Below are positions 1-5,203 of a stretch of DNA of 5,203 nucleotides, in pieces. Below the pieces are notes generated by a model that was not told where the DNA came from, ran no database searches, and saw nothing but the letters and a program-made list of their open reading frames with translations. Source of the stretch: an uncultured Fretibacterium sp. (GTDB taxonomy: Bacteria; Synergistota; Synergistia; Synergistales; Aminobacteriaceae); NCBI GenBank assembly GCA_937899395.1, contig CALBPU010000100.1:1-5203 (forward strand). The letters are read 5' to 3'. Numbering within the stretch: position 1 is the first letter of the stretch; each line of letters starts with the position of its first letter. Made by a program: the position numbers and the translations under genes.

Positions 1-53
<53 letters not shown>

Positions 54-72
54 ATTCGAAGCAACTTTGTAA

Positions 73-101
73 ATTATATTTATAATATTAAATTTTGTCA
101 A
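73..101 (-). promoter_or_regulatory. Sigma-70-type promoter of the tRNA-Ala gene
   Basis: On the minus strand TTGACA (96-101) is followed by exactly 17 bases and then TATAAT (73-78). Both hexamers match the vegetative consensus fully. Transcription would start near base 66, about 14 bases before the mature tRNA 5' end at 52, a typical length for a leader removed by RNase P. The promoter sits between the transporter stop codon and the tRNA, so the tRNA can be transcribed independently of that gene. Confidence 0.88.
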
Positions 102-134
102 GTTATTCTCCGTATATTGTCATATAAGTAATTA

Positions 135-1082
135 TTAAGCAAGCAAAGAACACATTAATGGTATTGTTATGATGCAAAGCAAATTTTGAATGAACATAAC
201 TTCCGCTGTAAATTTCATATCTGATTTATACATCTCGCATAACGCAGCCGTAACACTCGCTACAGGCATTGCCATAATCACAACGAATACAGCACTGACT
301 AAAGGATTTGAACTTAACGGGAAAAATTTGAACAGCAAAATTAAAACTAAAGGAATAATTATGAGCCTAATTGCTGTACATTCCCAAGCATATTTATCAC
401 TGAAAATTTCAAGTCCTTTTGAACGTGTTAAAGCCATTCCGATTATGATCATTGAAAGAGGAGTAGTAATATTTGAGAGATAAGTTATGGGAGTTGCAAA
501 AGATTCAGGAAGTTTTATTTGACCAAAATAAAATATTAAACTCAAAACTGTTGCAATATTAATGTTGCTGAAAATTATTGATGTAATATCAATTTTTTCG
601 GCGTTATGATTTGGATTATCACGGCTGATTTCTATTGCTCCTAAAGTGTAAATTACAATGTTAAAAGAGATATTTAACATTACAGCGAGTGCAAGACCTT
701 CACTTCCGAATAATTTAAGGGCGATCGGGAACCCCATAAAACCCGAATTTGAAAACGTACATACGAATGACCAAATGCCTCGTGTATTTTTGGGGACTCC
801 GAGAAACGCAGCAATATAACGGCACAAATATAACGATATTATGAAAAATATCAATCCTGTTACAAAAATTATAATGCTGTCATTAAGAAACTCAGAATTA
901 TAATCTCTTTGAACAAGTGAAATAAAAATTGTACAAGGTAACGTTATTTTCAGGAGCAAAGCAGAAAAAGCCCCCGAAACTTTATCGCTTAAAACTCCTG
1001 TACGAACTGCCGCATAACCAACCCCAATTAAAACGAAAAGGCTTATTAAGTTAAACATGACTGCAAAAAAATCTAATTTCAT
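135..1082 (-). CDS. AEC (auxin efflux carrier) family transporter
   Basis: This is a 315-residue integral membrane protein with about ten hydrophobic segments, roughly at residues 5-25, 36-56, 67-93, 104-124, 128-150, 168-187, 196-218, 235-253, 260-282 and 293-314. The two five-helix halves and the total length are normal for the bacterial AEC family. Family-like features are the LP in the second helix (ITLPCTIF, 46-53), SNSGFMGFPI (111-120), the TPLSMIIIG stretch (207-215) and the MAMPVA turn (270-275). Relatives move organic acids such as malate, or other small anions, across the cytoplasmic membrane. The substrate cannot be read from the sequence. The ATG at 1080-1082 is preceded by AGGAG (1093-1097) with a 10-base spacer, so the start is secure. 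It is transcribed away from asd, and no hairpin terminator is visible after its stop. Export of an aspartate-family amino acid is only a guess from location. Confidence 0.88.
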   Translation of the reverse strand: MKLDFFAVMFNLISLFVLIGVGYAAVRTGVLSDKVSGAFSALLLKITLPCTIFISLVQRDYNSEFLNDSIIIFVTGLIFFIISLYLCRYIAAFLGVPKNTRGIWSFVCTFSNSGFMGFPIALKLFGSEGLALAVMLNISFNIVIYTLGAIEISRDNPNHNAEKIDITSIIFSNINIATVLSLIFYFGQIKLPESFATPITYLSNITTPLSMIIIGMALTRSKGLEIFSDKYAWECTAIRLIIIPLVLILLFKFFPLSSNPLVSAVFVVIMAMPVASVTAALCEMYKSDMKFTAEVMFIQNLLCIITIPLMCSLLA

Positions 1083-1113
1083 AATAAAATTACTCCTAAT
1101 GAAAATTTTAGTT

Positions 1114-1122
1114 ATTATAGCA
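1114..1122 (-). promoter_or_regulatory. Extended -10 promoter of the AEC transporter gene
   Basis: On the minus strand TGCTATAAT matches the extended -10 pattern TGnTATAAT, with the hexamer at 1114-1119. No good -35 hexamer lies 16-18 bases further upstream, which is tolerated when the TG extension is present. The predicted start near base 1107 gives a leader of about 25 bases that contains the AGGAG ribosome site. Assigned by pattern only. Confidence 0.55.
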
Positions 1123-1138
1123 AGGTGAGAAATATTTT

Positions 1139-1267
1139 ATGCTTAGCAACTTCAATTTCCTTTGCGCTTATCGCACCCTTCCCCAAGAGCAAAAAACAAA
1201 AGCAAACGAAAAAACTAACGTGAACAAAACCGAACTAAAAAAATTTTGGGAACTTTTTGTATTATAA
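1139..1267 (+). CDS. Possible small ORF (42 aa) upstream of asd
   Basis: An ATG at 1139 opens a 42-codon frame ending in TAA at 1265-1267. It is preceded by AAGGTGAG (1122-1129), a good match to the anti-Shine-Dalgarno complement, about 10 bases before the ATG. The predicted peptide begins MLSNFNFLCAYR, has a lysine-, asparagine- and threonine-rich polar middle, and ends KKFWELFVL. It has no signal peptide, no membrane helix of full length and no motif I recognise. It does not show the run of threonine, isoleucine or methionine codons expected of a classic attenuation leader. It ends about 65 bases before the asd -10 box. Its ribosome site overlaps the oppositely directed transporter promoter, and I see no strong plus-strand promoter of its own. 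It could be a real small protein, a decayed gene end or chance. Confidence 0.3.
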   Translation: MLSNFNFLCAYRTLPQEQKTKANEKTNVNKTELKKFWELFVL

Positions 1268-1330
1268 TGAAGAAAAGAAAAATGAAGATTTTAGATAAAT
1301 TTTCAAGATACCTTTTCTGAAATAATAACA

Positions 1331-1339
1331 TGCTATACT
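1331..1339 (+). promoter_or_regulatory. Extended -10 promoter of the asd-hom-lysC operon
   Basis: TGCTATACT fits the extended -10 form TGnTATAAT with one mismatch, the hexamer being 1334-1339. The bases 17 upstream (1311-1316, CCTTTT) are a poor -35. Transcription would begin near 1346, giving a leader of about 40 bases before the asd start. A second TATAAT at 1263-1268 has no -35 partner and no adjacent TG, so it is a weaker candidate. The leader is too short to hold a lysine riboswitch or T-box. Confidence 0.5.
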
Positions 1340-1369
1340 ATGCAGAAAATTTTTAACAATTTTGTTTTT

Positions 1370-1374
1370 AGGAG
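1370..1374 (+). promoter_or_regulatory. Ribosome binding site that sets the asd start
   Basis: AGGAG lies 11 bases before the TTG at 1386-1388. It is the only strong Shine-Dalgarno sequence here and lies downstream of the alternative TTG at 1362, so it cannot serve that codon. The in-frame GTG at 1374 overlaps the site itself and is also excluded. The transporter gene uses the same AGGAG with a 10-base spacer. Confidence 0.7.
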
Positions 1375-1385
1375 TGAAAAAAATT

Positions 1386-2474
1386 TTGCAGAAAAAATTA
1401 AGCGTCGGAGTTTTAGGCGCAACAGGAATGGTTGGACAAAGATTTATTCAAATTCTTCATAATCATGAATGGTTTGACGTAAAAGTTATAGCCGCTTCAC
1501 CTTCAAGCAAAGGCAAAACTTATGAGGAGGCTGTAAAGGATCGTTGGCTTCTTGACGAACCTATTCCGGAAAATATTAAATCTTTAACTCTTCATGATGT
1601 TAATGATGTGAAAGGTATTTCAGAAGAAGTTGATTTTGTTTTCAGCGCCGTTAATATGACAAAAGACGAAATTAAAAAGATCGAAGAGGATTACGCTAAA
1701 ACTGAAACACCCGTTGTGTCGAACAATAGCGCTCATCGTTGGACACCTGATGTTCCGATGATAATTCCTGAAATTAATCCCGAACATGCTGAGATTATTA
1801 ACGCTCAAAAGAAACGTCTGGGAACTTCAAGAGGATTTATCGCTGTAAAACCGAATTGTTCAATTCAAAGTTATGCCCCTGCTTTTGCAGCATGGAAAGA
1901 ATTTGAGCCTTACGAAGCAATCGTTACAACTTATCAGGCAATTTCAGGAGCAGGAAAGAATTTTAAGACATGGCCGGAAATGGTTGGCAATGTTATTCCT
2001 TATATCGGCGGTGAAGAAGAGAAGAGCGAAAAAGAACCCTTGAGAATTTTCGGAAGCATTCAGGGAAATGAAATCGTTCCTGCAAAAGAACCTCTAATTT
2101 CTGCTCAATGTATCAGAATACCCGTTCTTTATGGACATACAGCAGCAGCTTTTGTGAAATTCCGAAAGGCACCTCCGAGCAAAGAAGTATTAATTGAAAA
2201 ACTGAATAATTTCTCAGGCATTCCTCAGAAGAATAATTTACCGACTGCTCCAAAACAGTTCATAAAATATTTTGAGGAAGATAACAGACCTCAGGTTGCT
2301 CTTGATGTTAATTATGAAGGCGGAATGGGCGTTACAATCGGACGACTTCGCAAGGATAATATTTACGATTGGAAATTCGTAGGACTTTCACACAACACTT
2401 TAAGAGGTGCTGCCGGCGGTGCGGTTGAGTGCGCTGAACTTTTAACCAGCTTGAAATATATCGAGGCGAAATAA
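1386..2474 (+). CDS. asd: Aspartate-semialdehyde dehydrogenase, archaeal/fungal-like family
   Basis: This cytosolic enzyme reduces L-aspartyl-4-phosphate to L-aspartate 4-semialdehyde with NADPH, the branch intermediate for lysine/diaminopimelate, threonine and methionine. From the TTG at 1386 it has 362 residues. The N-terminal Rossmann motif GATGMVGQR is at 11-19 and SNNSAHR at 112-118. The catalytic cysteine is C158 in KPNCSIQS. Q184 in TYQAISGAG, R244 (substrate carboxylate) and H251 in GHT (general base) complete the active site. NTLRGAAGGAV at 337-347 closes the cofactor site. The length and the PNCS context indicate the archaeal/yeast-like family, also found in Clostridia, rather than the E. 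coli type. A longer frame begins at TTG 1362 (370 aa), but its first eight residues precede or overlap the ribosome site and resemble no Asd start. It is the first gene of the operon. All catalytic residues are intact. Confidence 0.96.
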   Translation: MQKKLSVGVLGATGMVGQRFIQILHNHEWFDVKVIAASPSSKGKTYEEAVKDRWLLDEPIPENIKSLTLHDVNDVKGISEEVDFVFSAVNMTKDEIKKIEEDYAKTETPVVSNNSAHRWTPDVPMIIPEINPEHAEIINAQKKRLGTSRGFIAVKPNCSIQSYAPAFAAWKEFEPYEAIVTTYQAISGAGKNFKTWPEMVGNVIPYIGGEEEKSEKEPLRIFGSIQGNEIVPAKEPLISAQCIRIPVLYGHTAAAFVKFRKAPPSKEVLIEKLNNFSGIPQKNNLPTAPKQFIKYFEEDNRPQVALDVNYEGGMGVTIGRLRKDNIYDWKFVGLSHNTLRGAAGGAVECAELLTSLKYIEAK

Positions 2475-2475
2475 A

Positions 2476-3495
2476 ATGATAAATATTGCTGTATTAGGTT
2501 TAGGAACAGTAGGCGGAGGAGTTGCTGAGGTCGTCGAAAAAAATCAGGCTGAAATCAAAAAGGCTCTCGGCGATAATCTGCATGTGAAATATATTTTGGA
2601 TATTCGGGAAATTCCAGGAGCTGTCAAAGATATTAACGTTATCGTTAATGACCCTGACATTAAAGTTATCTGCGAGACAATGGGCGGTAAAGAACCTGCT
2701 TATACTTACACTCATTTAGCACTTGAACACGGAATTTCAGTTTGTACCTCAAACAAAGAACTTGTTGATGCTCACGGAGTTGAATTAAGCGCGATAGCTC
2801 GTGAACATAATTGCTCATATTTATTCGAGGCAAGCGTAGGAGGAGGAATACCTGTTTTAAGGGCATTAAGAGAGAGCTGCGGCCATGAAAAAATTTCGTA
2901 TATCGCAGGAATTTTGAACGGAACATGCAATTACATTTTAACGAACATGAAAAACGGAACAGACTTTTCAGAGGCATTAAAAGAGGCTCAAGGAAAGGGC
3001 TTTGCTGAAAGAAATCCTGCGGCCGATGTTGAAGGTCATGATACTGCGAGAAAAATTGCGATATTGGCTTCACTTGTATCAGGGAAAAAATTTTCGTATG
3101 AACAGATTGAATGTGAAGGCATAACAAAAATTACTCAGGAAGATTTTATAGAAGCTGACAAAAACGGAATGTCAATAAAATTGTTAGGAGTATACGACGC
3201 TGAAAATAATAACGTCAATGTCGCTCCTTACCTTGTACCTAAAACAAATCCTCTTTACGGAGTTAATGATGTCTTTAACGGAATTTTAGTTAAGGGAAAT
3301 CAGGTTGATAATTTAATGTTTTACGGACGTGGAGCAGGTAAACTTCCGACAGCAAGCGCAGTTGTTTCAGATGTAATTGAATGTGCAAAAAATATCGGAA
3401 AGAATATCAACAATAATTTTGCTGACCTTCCTGAAGCTGCAATAAACAAAATGCCCGAAAATAATTCAGGTTATAAATTCAGGGTGCTTTCGTAA
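2476..3495 (+). CDS. hom: Homoserine dehydrogenase, short form without ACT domain
   Basis: This enzyme reduces aspartate semialdehyde to homoserine with NAD(P)H, the committing step to threonine and methionine. The 339 residues begin with the nucleotide-binding GLGTVGGG (8-15). TSNKEL follows, with the conserved lysine K94, then FEASVGGGIP (117-126) and the substrate-domain motif ILNGTCNYIL (146-155). The catalytic triad equivalent to yeast E208, D219 and K223 is E178, D189 and K193, with exactly conserved spacing. YGRGAGKLPTASAVVSDV (283-300) ends the catalytic core. Only about 40 residues follow, so the C-terminal ACT domain of longer Hom proteins is absent. The region after DIREIPG (about 43-52) also seems shorter than in relatives I recall. 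The ATG is one base after the asd stop, with GAGG (2463-2466) as ribosome site inside the end of asd, so translation is probably coupled. Threonine is unlikely to inhibit it through an ACT site. Confidence 0.96.
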   Translation: MINIAVLGLGTVGGGVAEVVEKNQAEIKKALGDNLHVKYILDIREIPGAVKDINVIVNDPDIKVICETMGGKEPAYTYTHLALEHGISVCTSNKELVDAHGVELSAIAREHNCSYLFEASVGGGIPVLRALRESCGHEKISYIAGILNGTCNYILTNMKNGTDFSEALKEAQGKGFAERNPAADVEGHDTARKIAILASLVSGKKFSYEQIECEGITKITQEDFIEADKNGMSIKLLGVYDAENNNVNVAPYLVPKTNPLYGVNDVFNGILVKGNQVDNLMFYGRGAGKLPTASAVVSDVIECAKNIGKNINNNFADLPEAAINKMPENNSGYKFRVLS

Positions 3496-4812
3496 ATGAA
3501 GAAGGTTGTAAAATTTGGCGGTTCATCACTGGCTGATGCAAAACAATTTGCAAAGGTCGGTGAAATAATCCGCTCTGATAATTCAAGGGTGTTTGTAGTT
3601 CCTTCAGCACCCGGAAAACGTCATGACCATGACATAAAAGTTACGGATTTGTTATATGAATGTTACGAGCTTGCTGAGGCAGGAAAAAATTTTTACGAGC
3701 CGTTTTTAGCTGTGAAAGACAGATATAACGAGATTATTCAAGGATTAAATTTGAATTTGTCATTATCGGATTGTTTTGATGAAATTGAGAATAAACTGCT
3801 TCATGAGCCTGAAAAAGATTATACGGCTTCACGTGGCGAATATCTTAACGGTTTAATCATGGCAAATTATCTCGGTTATGAATTTATTGACGCAAAAGAA
3901 GTGATATTTTTTGATGAAGCAGGAAATTTTGATTCTGATAAAACATACTCAATTCTTTCACCTAAACTTGAAGAATTAAACAATGCTGTTATACCTGGAT
4001 TTTACGGAACTGGTTATGATGGAAAAGTAAAAACATTTTCACGAGGCGGTTCGGATATTACGGGGTCGATTGTAGCGAGGGCTTGTCGTGCCGGAGTATA
4101 TGAAAACTGGACAGACGTTTCAGGATTATTAATGGCTGATCCTCATATCGTTTCAAATCCTGCCGTAATGAAAAATATAACATATCGTGAACTTCGTGAG
4201 CTTGCTTACATGGGAGCCAGTGTAATGCACGAGGACGCAATTTTCCCTGTTAAAAAGGCCGGAATACCGATTAATATCCGCAACACAAACAGCCCTGAAG
4301 ATACAGGTACGTGGATTGTAGAGAATACTGCGAGACGTTCAAAATATACAATAACGGGAATTGCAGGACGTAAAAATTTCTGTTCAATCGTAATTGCGAA
4401 GGACTTAATGCACTCTCAATCGGATTTTTACAGGAAAGTAGCTCAATGTTTCGAGGAAAATAATATTCCTCTTGAACATTTGCCTTCAGGAATTGACACG
4501 ATGACGGTTATAGTTCAGGAATCAAAATTTATTGAACATGAGCAAGAAGTTTTAAGTCGTATCACAAAAATTGTTGAACCTGAATCGCTTGAAGTTGAAT
4601 CAGGGATTTCATTAATAGCTGTTGTAGGTCGGGGAATGAAATCACAGACAGGTACAGCAGCAAAAATTTTCAGAGCATTAGCAGACGCAAGAATAAATGT
4701 TCGCATGATAGATCAAGGAGCTTCGGAATTAAACGTTATCGTAGGAGTTCCTAACGAAGATTTTGAACGGGCAGTAAGATCTATTTATCATATTTTTGTT
4801 GATGCAGAATAA
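3496..4812 (+). CDS. lysC: Aspartokinase (ThrD/YclM-like, with double ACT region)
   Basis: This enzyme phosphorylates L-aspartate with ATP to L-aspartyl-4-phosphate, the first step of the pathway. The 438-residue protein opens with the amino-acid-kinase motif KFGGSS (6-11). It also has SRGEYLNG (112-119), the signature FSRGGSDITGS (171-181), TDVSG (206-210) and YRELRELAYMGASVMH (230-245). The C-terminal part holds two ACT-like units, about 285-350 and 370-435, including PSGIDTMTVIV (330-340) and MIDQGASELNVIVGV (404-418). The overall pattern matches Bacillus subtilis YclM/ThrD, which is inhibited by lysine and threonine together. The same control is inferred here, not shown. The ATG directly abuts the hom stop with no gap, and AGGG at 3481-3484 is a modest ribosome site with an 11-base spacer. 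Last gene of the operon, followed by a terminator. The frame is intact and not fused to Hom. Confidence 0.95.
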   Translation: MKKVVKFGGSSLADAKQFAKVGEIIRSDNSRVFVVPSAPGKRHDHDIKVTDLLYECYELAEAGKNFYEPFLAVKDRYNEIIQGLNLNLSLSDCFDEIENKLLHEPEKDYTASRGEYLNGLIMANYLGYEFIDAKEVIFFDEAGNFDSDKTYSILSPKLEELNNAVIPGFYGTGYDGKVKTFSRGGSDITGSIVARACRAGVYENWTDVSGLLMADPHIVSNPAVMKNITYRELRELAYMGASVMHEDAIFPVKKAGIPINIRNTNSPEDTGTWIVENTARRSKYTITGIAGRKNFCSIVIAKDLMHSQSDFYRKVAQCFEENNIPLEHLPSGIDTMTVIVQESKFIEHEQEVLSRITKIVEPESLEVESGISLIAVVGRGMKSQTGTAAKIFRALADARINVRMIDQGASELNVIVGVPNEDFERAVRSIYHIFVDAE

Positions 4813-4816
4813 ACTA

Positions 4817-4843
4817 CCGCCATTTGCCAAAGTGGCGGCTTTT
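4817..4843 (+). terminator. Intrinsic terminator of the asd-hom-lysC operon
   Basis: CCGCCATTT (4817-4825) pairs with AAGTGGCGG (4830-4838) around a four-base GCCA loop. This forms a 9-bp stem with one G-U pair and a GC-rich base. A C and then TTTT follow (4839-4843). The hairpin begins four bases after the lysC stop. Read from the other strand the stem is the same, but the trailing T tract is poor, so it would work better for the operon than for the opposing gene. Confidence 0.88.
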
Positions 4844-5203
4844 ATCTATCTATTAACTGTTGTAAGAAAACTTGTGCTTCATTACGATTTATTTTAGAGC
4901 CATTTGCTTGAGAAAGTATTGATACAAGTGCTTTGCCATTGAATTGAGCAACTCCTCTAGAGTTTCGTCCGGCCCAATGCTGTTGGATATTAGTTGCGTC
5001 TATAAGCCTATTGTCCAATTCTGAAACAAGTCGAGCTGTTATATTTTTGTGTTCGTCTATTCCAAGCAAATATATCATGTAAACAGATTTTTGATTTGAC
5101 AGAAATTCAAGCAGTTTATCAATATTGTATGCTTTAGGGTTCCCGTCCAAAAATATAGTCAAGACACTTGAAAAAACATAAATTTCATTGTCCACTTTTG
5201 AAG
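4842..5203 (-). CDS. C-terminal part of an unidentified protein, 5' end outside the window
   Basis: This minus-strand frame is open from the right edge to a TAA at 4842-4844, about 120 codons. A GTG at 5193-5195 could start a 117-residue protein, but the frame stays open upstream of it and no ribosome site can be seen in the few remaining bases, so a longer gene is more likely. The visible part appears soluble and mixed alpha/beta. It has a short hydrophobic strand (VYMIYLLGI), then LDNRLIDATNIQQHWAGRN and SRGVAQFNGK, and a helical polar C-terminus ending QQLIDR. The W-x-G-R-N-S-R-G-V cluster looks like a conserved, possibly nucleic-acid-binding patch. I do not recognise the family. An accessory DNA-processing or restriction protein is an untested thought. 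It converges on the aspartate operon, and its stop lies in the T tract of the operon terminator. Confidence 0.6.
   Translation of the reverse strand, partial: SKVDNEIYVFSSVLTIFLDGNPKAYNIDKLLEFLSNQKSVYMIYLLGIDEHKNITARLVSELDNRLIDATNIQQHWAGRNSRGVAQFNGKALVSILSQANGSKINRNEAQVFLQQLIDR

Noticed and set aside
113..126. TATAT-TGTC-ATATA inverted repeat after the transporter stop, considered as its terminator
   Set aside because: Only five A-T pairs and no following T run on the minus strand, so not a credible terminator.
190..483. Plus-strand ORF of 97 codons
   Set aside because: It lies wholly inside the well-supported AEC transporter gene on the other strand, has no ribosome site, and its product resembles no family.
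1163..1175. TGCG-CTTAT-CGCA small inverted repeat
   Set aside because: A four-base-pair stem without a T tract or conserved context is within chance for a spacer, and it lies inside the small ORF.
1346..1369. Hairpin-like AAAATT...AATTTT followed by T-rich sequence in the asd leader
   Set aside because: The stem is only A-T pairs and would be too unstable for a terminator or attenuator. It lies between the promoter and ribosome site of an operon that must be read through.
1083..1385. Lysine riboswitch, T-box or threonine attenuator upstream of asd
   Set aside because: The inferred leader is about 40 bases, with no conserved riboswitch core, no T-box sequence, no strong hairpin plus T run, and no run of regulatory codons in the small ORF.
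1620..1808. Minus-strand ORF of 62 codons within asd; similar short ones at 2500-2715, 4058-4240 and 4515-4706
   Set aside because: Each is fully antisense to a confidently identified enzyme gene, with no start signal or recognisable product.
2666..3127. Minus-strand ORF of 153 codons
   Set aside because: It is antisense to the core of hom, and its translation is a low-complexity mix rich in F, Q, L and H, as expected for a shadow of a conserved gene.

Overview
The window is AT-rich bacterial chromosome with tightly packed coding sequence, consensus sigma-70-type promoter elements and purine-rich Shine-Dalgarno sites. The three pathway enzymes look most like versions I associate with anaerobic Clostridia and similar gut anaerobes: an Asd of the archaeal/fungal-like family, a short Hom with the AERNP...EGHD signature, and a ThrD/YclM-type aspartokinase. 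A Synergistota-like host is also possible. This placement rests on remembered family resemblance, not on a search. Nothing at the core of the window suggests recent transfer.

Layout: the left edge cuts through a tRNA-Ala(GGC) gene on the minus strand (1-52). A near-perfect promoter lies directly upstream of it (73-101). Next, also on the minus strand, is a ten-helix AEC-family membrane transporter (135-1082). A spacer of about 300 bp (1083-1385) carries divergent extended -10 promoters and one possible 42-codon small ORF. On the plus strand follows a three-gene operon, asd-hom-lysC (1386-4812), with gaps of 1 and 0 bp, closed by a strong intrinsic terminator (4817-4843). At the right edge is the C-terminal end of an unidentified minus-strand gene (4842-5203) that converges on the operon and runs out of the window.

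The operon encodes the common trunk of the aspartate pathway. Aspartokinase (lysC) makes aspartyl phosphate and Asd reduces it to aspartate semialdehyde. Hom then reduces the semialdehyde to homoserine, which commits it to threonine and methionine. The semialdehyde also supplies the lysine/diaminopimelate branch. Hom lacks the C-terminal ACT domain, while the aspartokinase carries a double ACT regulatory region, so feedback control probably acts on the kinase.

I found no CRISPR array, insertion sequence, phage gene or convincing new multi-gene system. The least explained items are the small ORF upstream of asd and the partial gene at the right edge.
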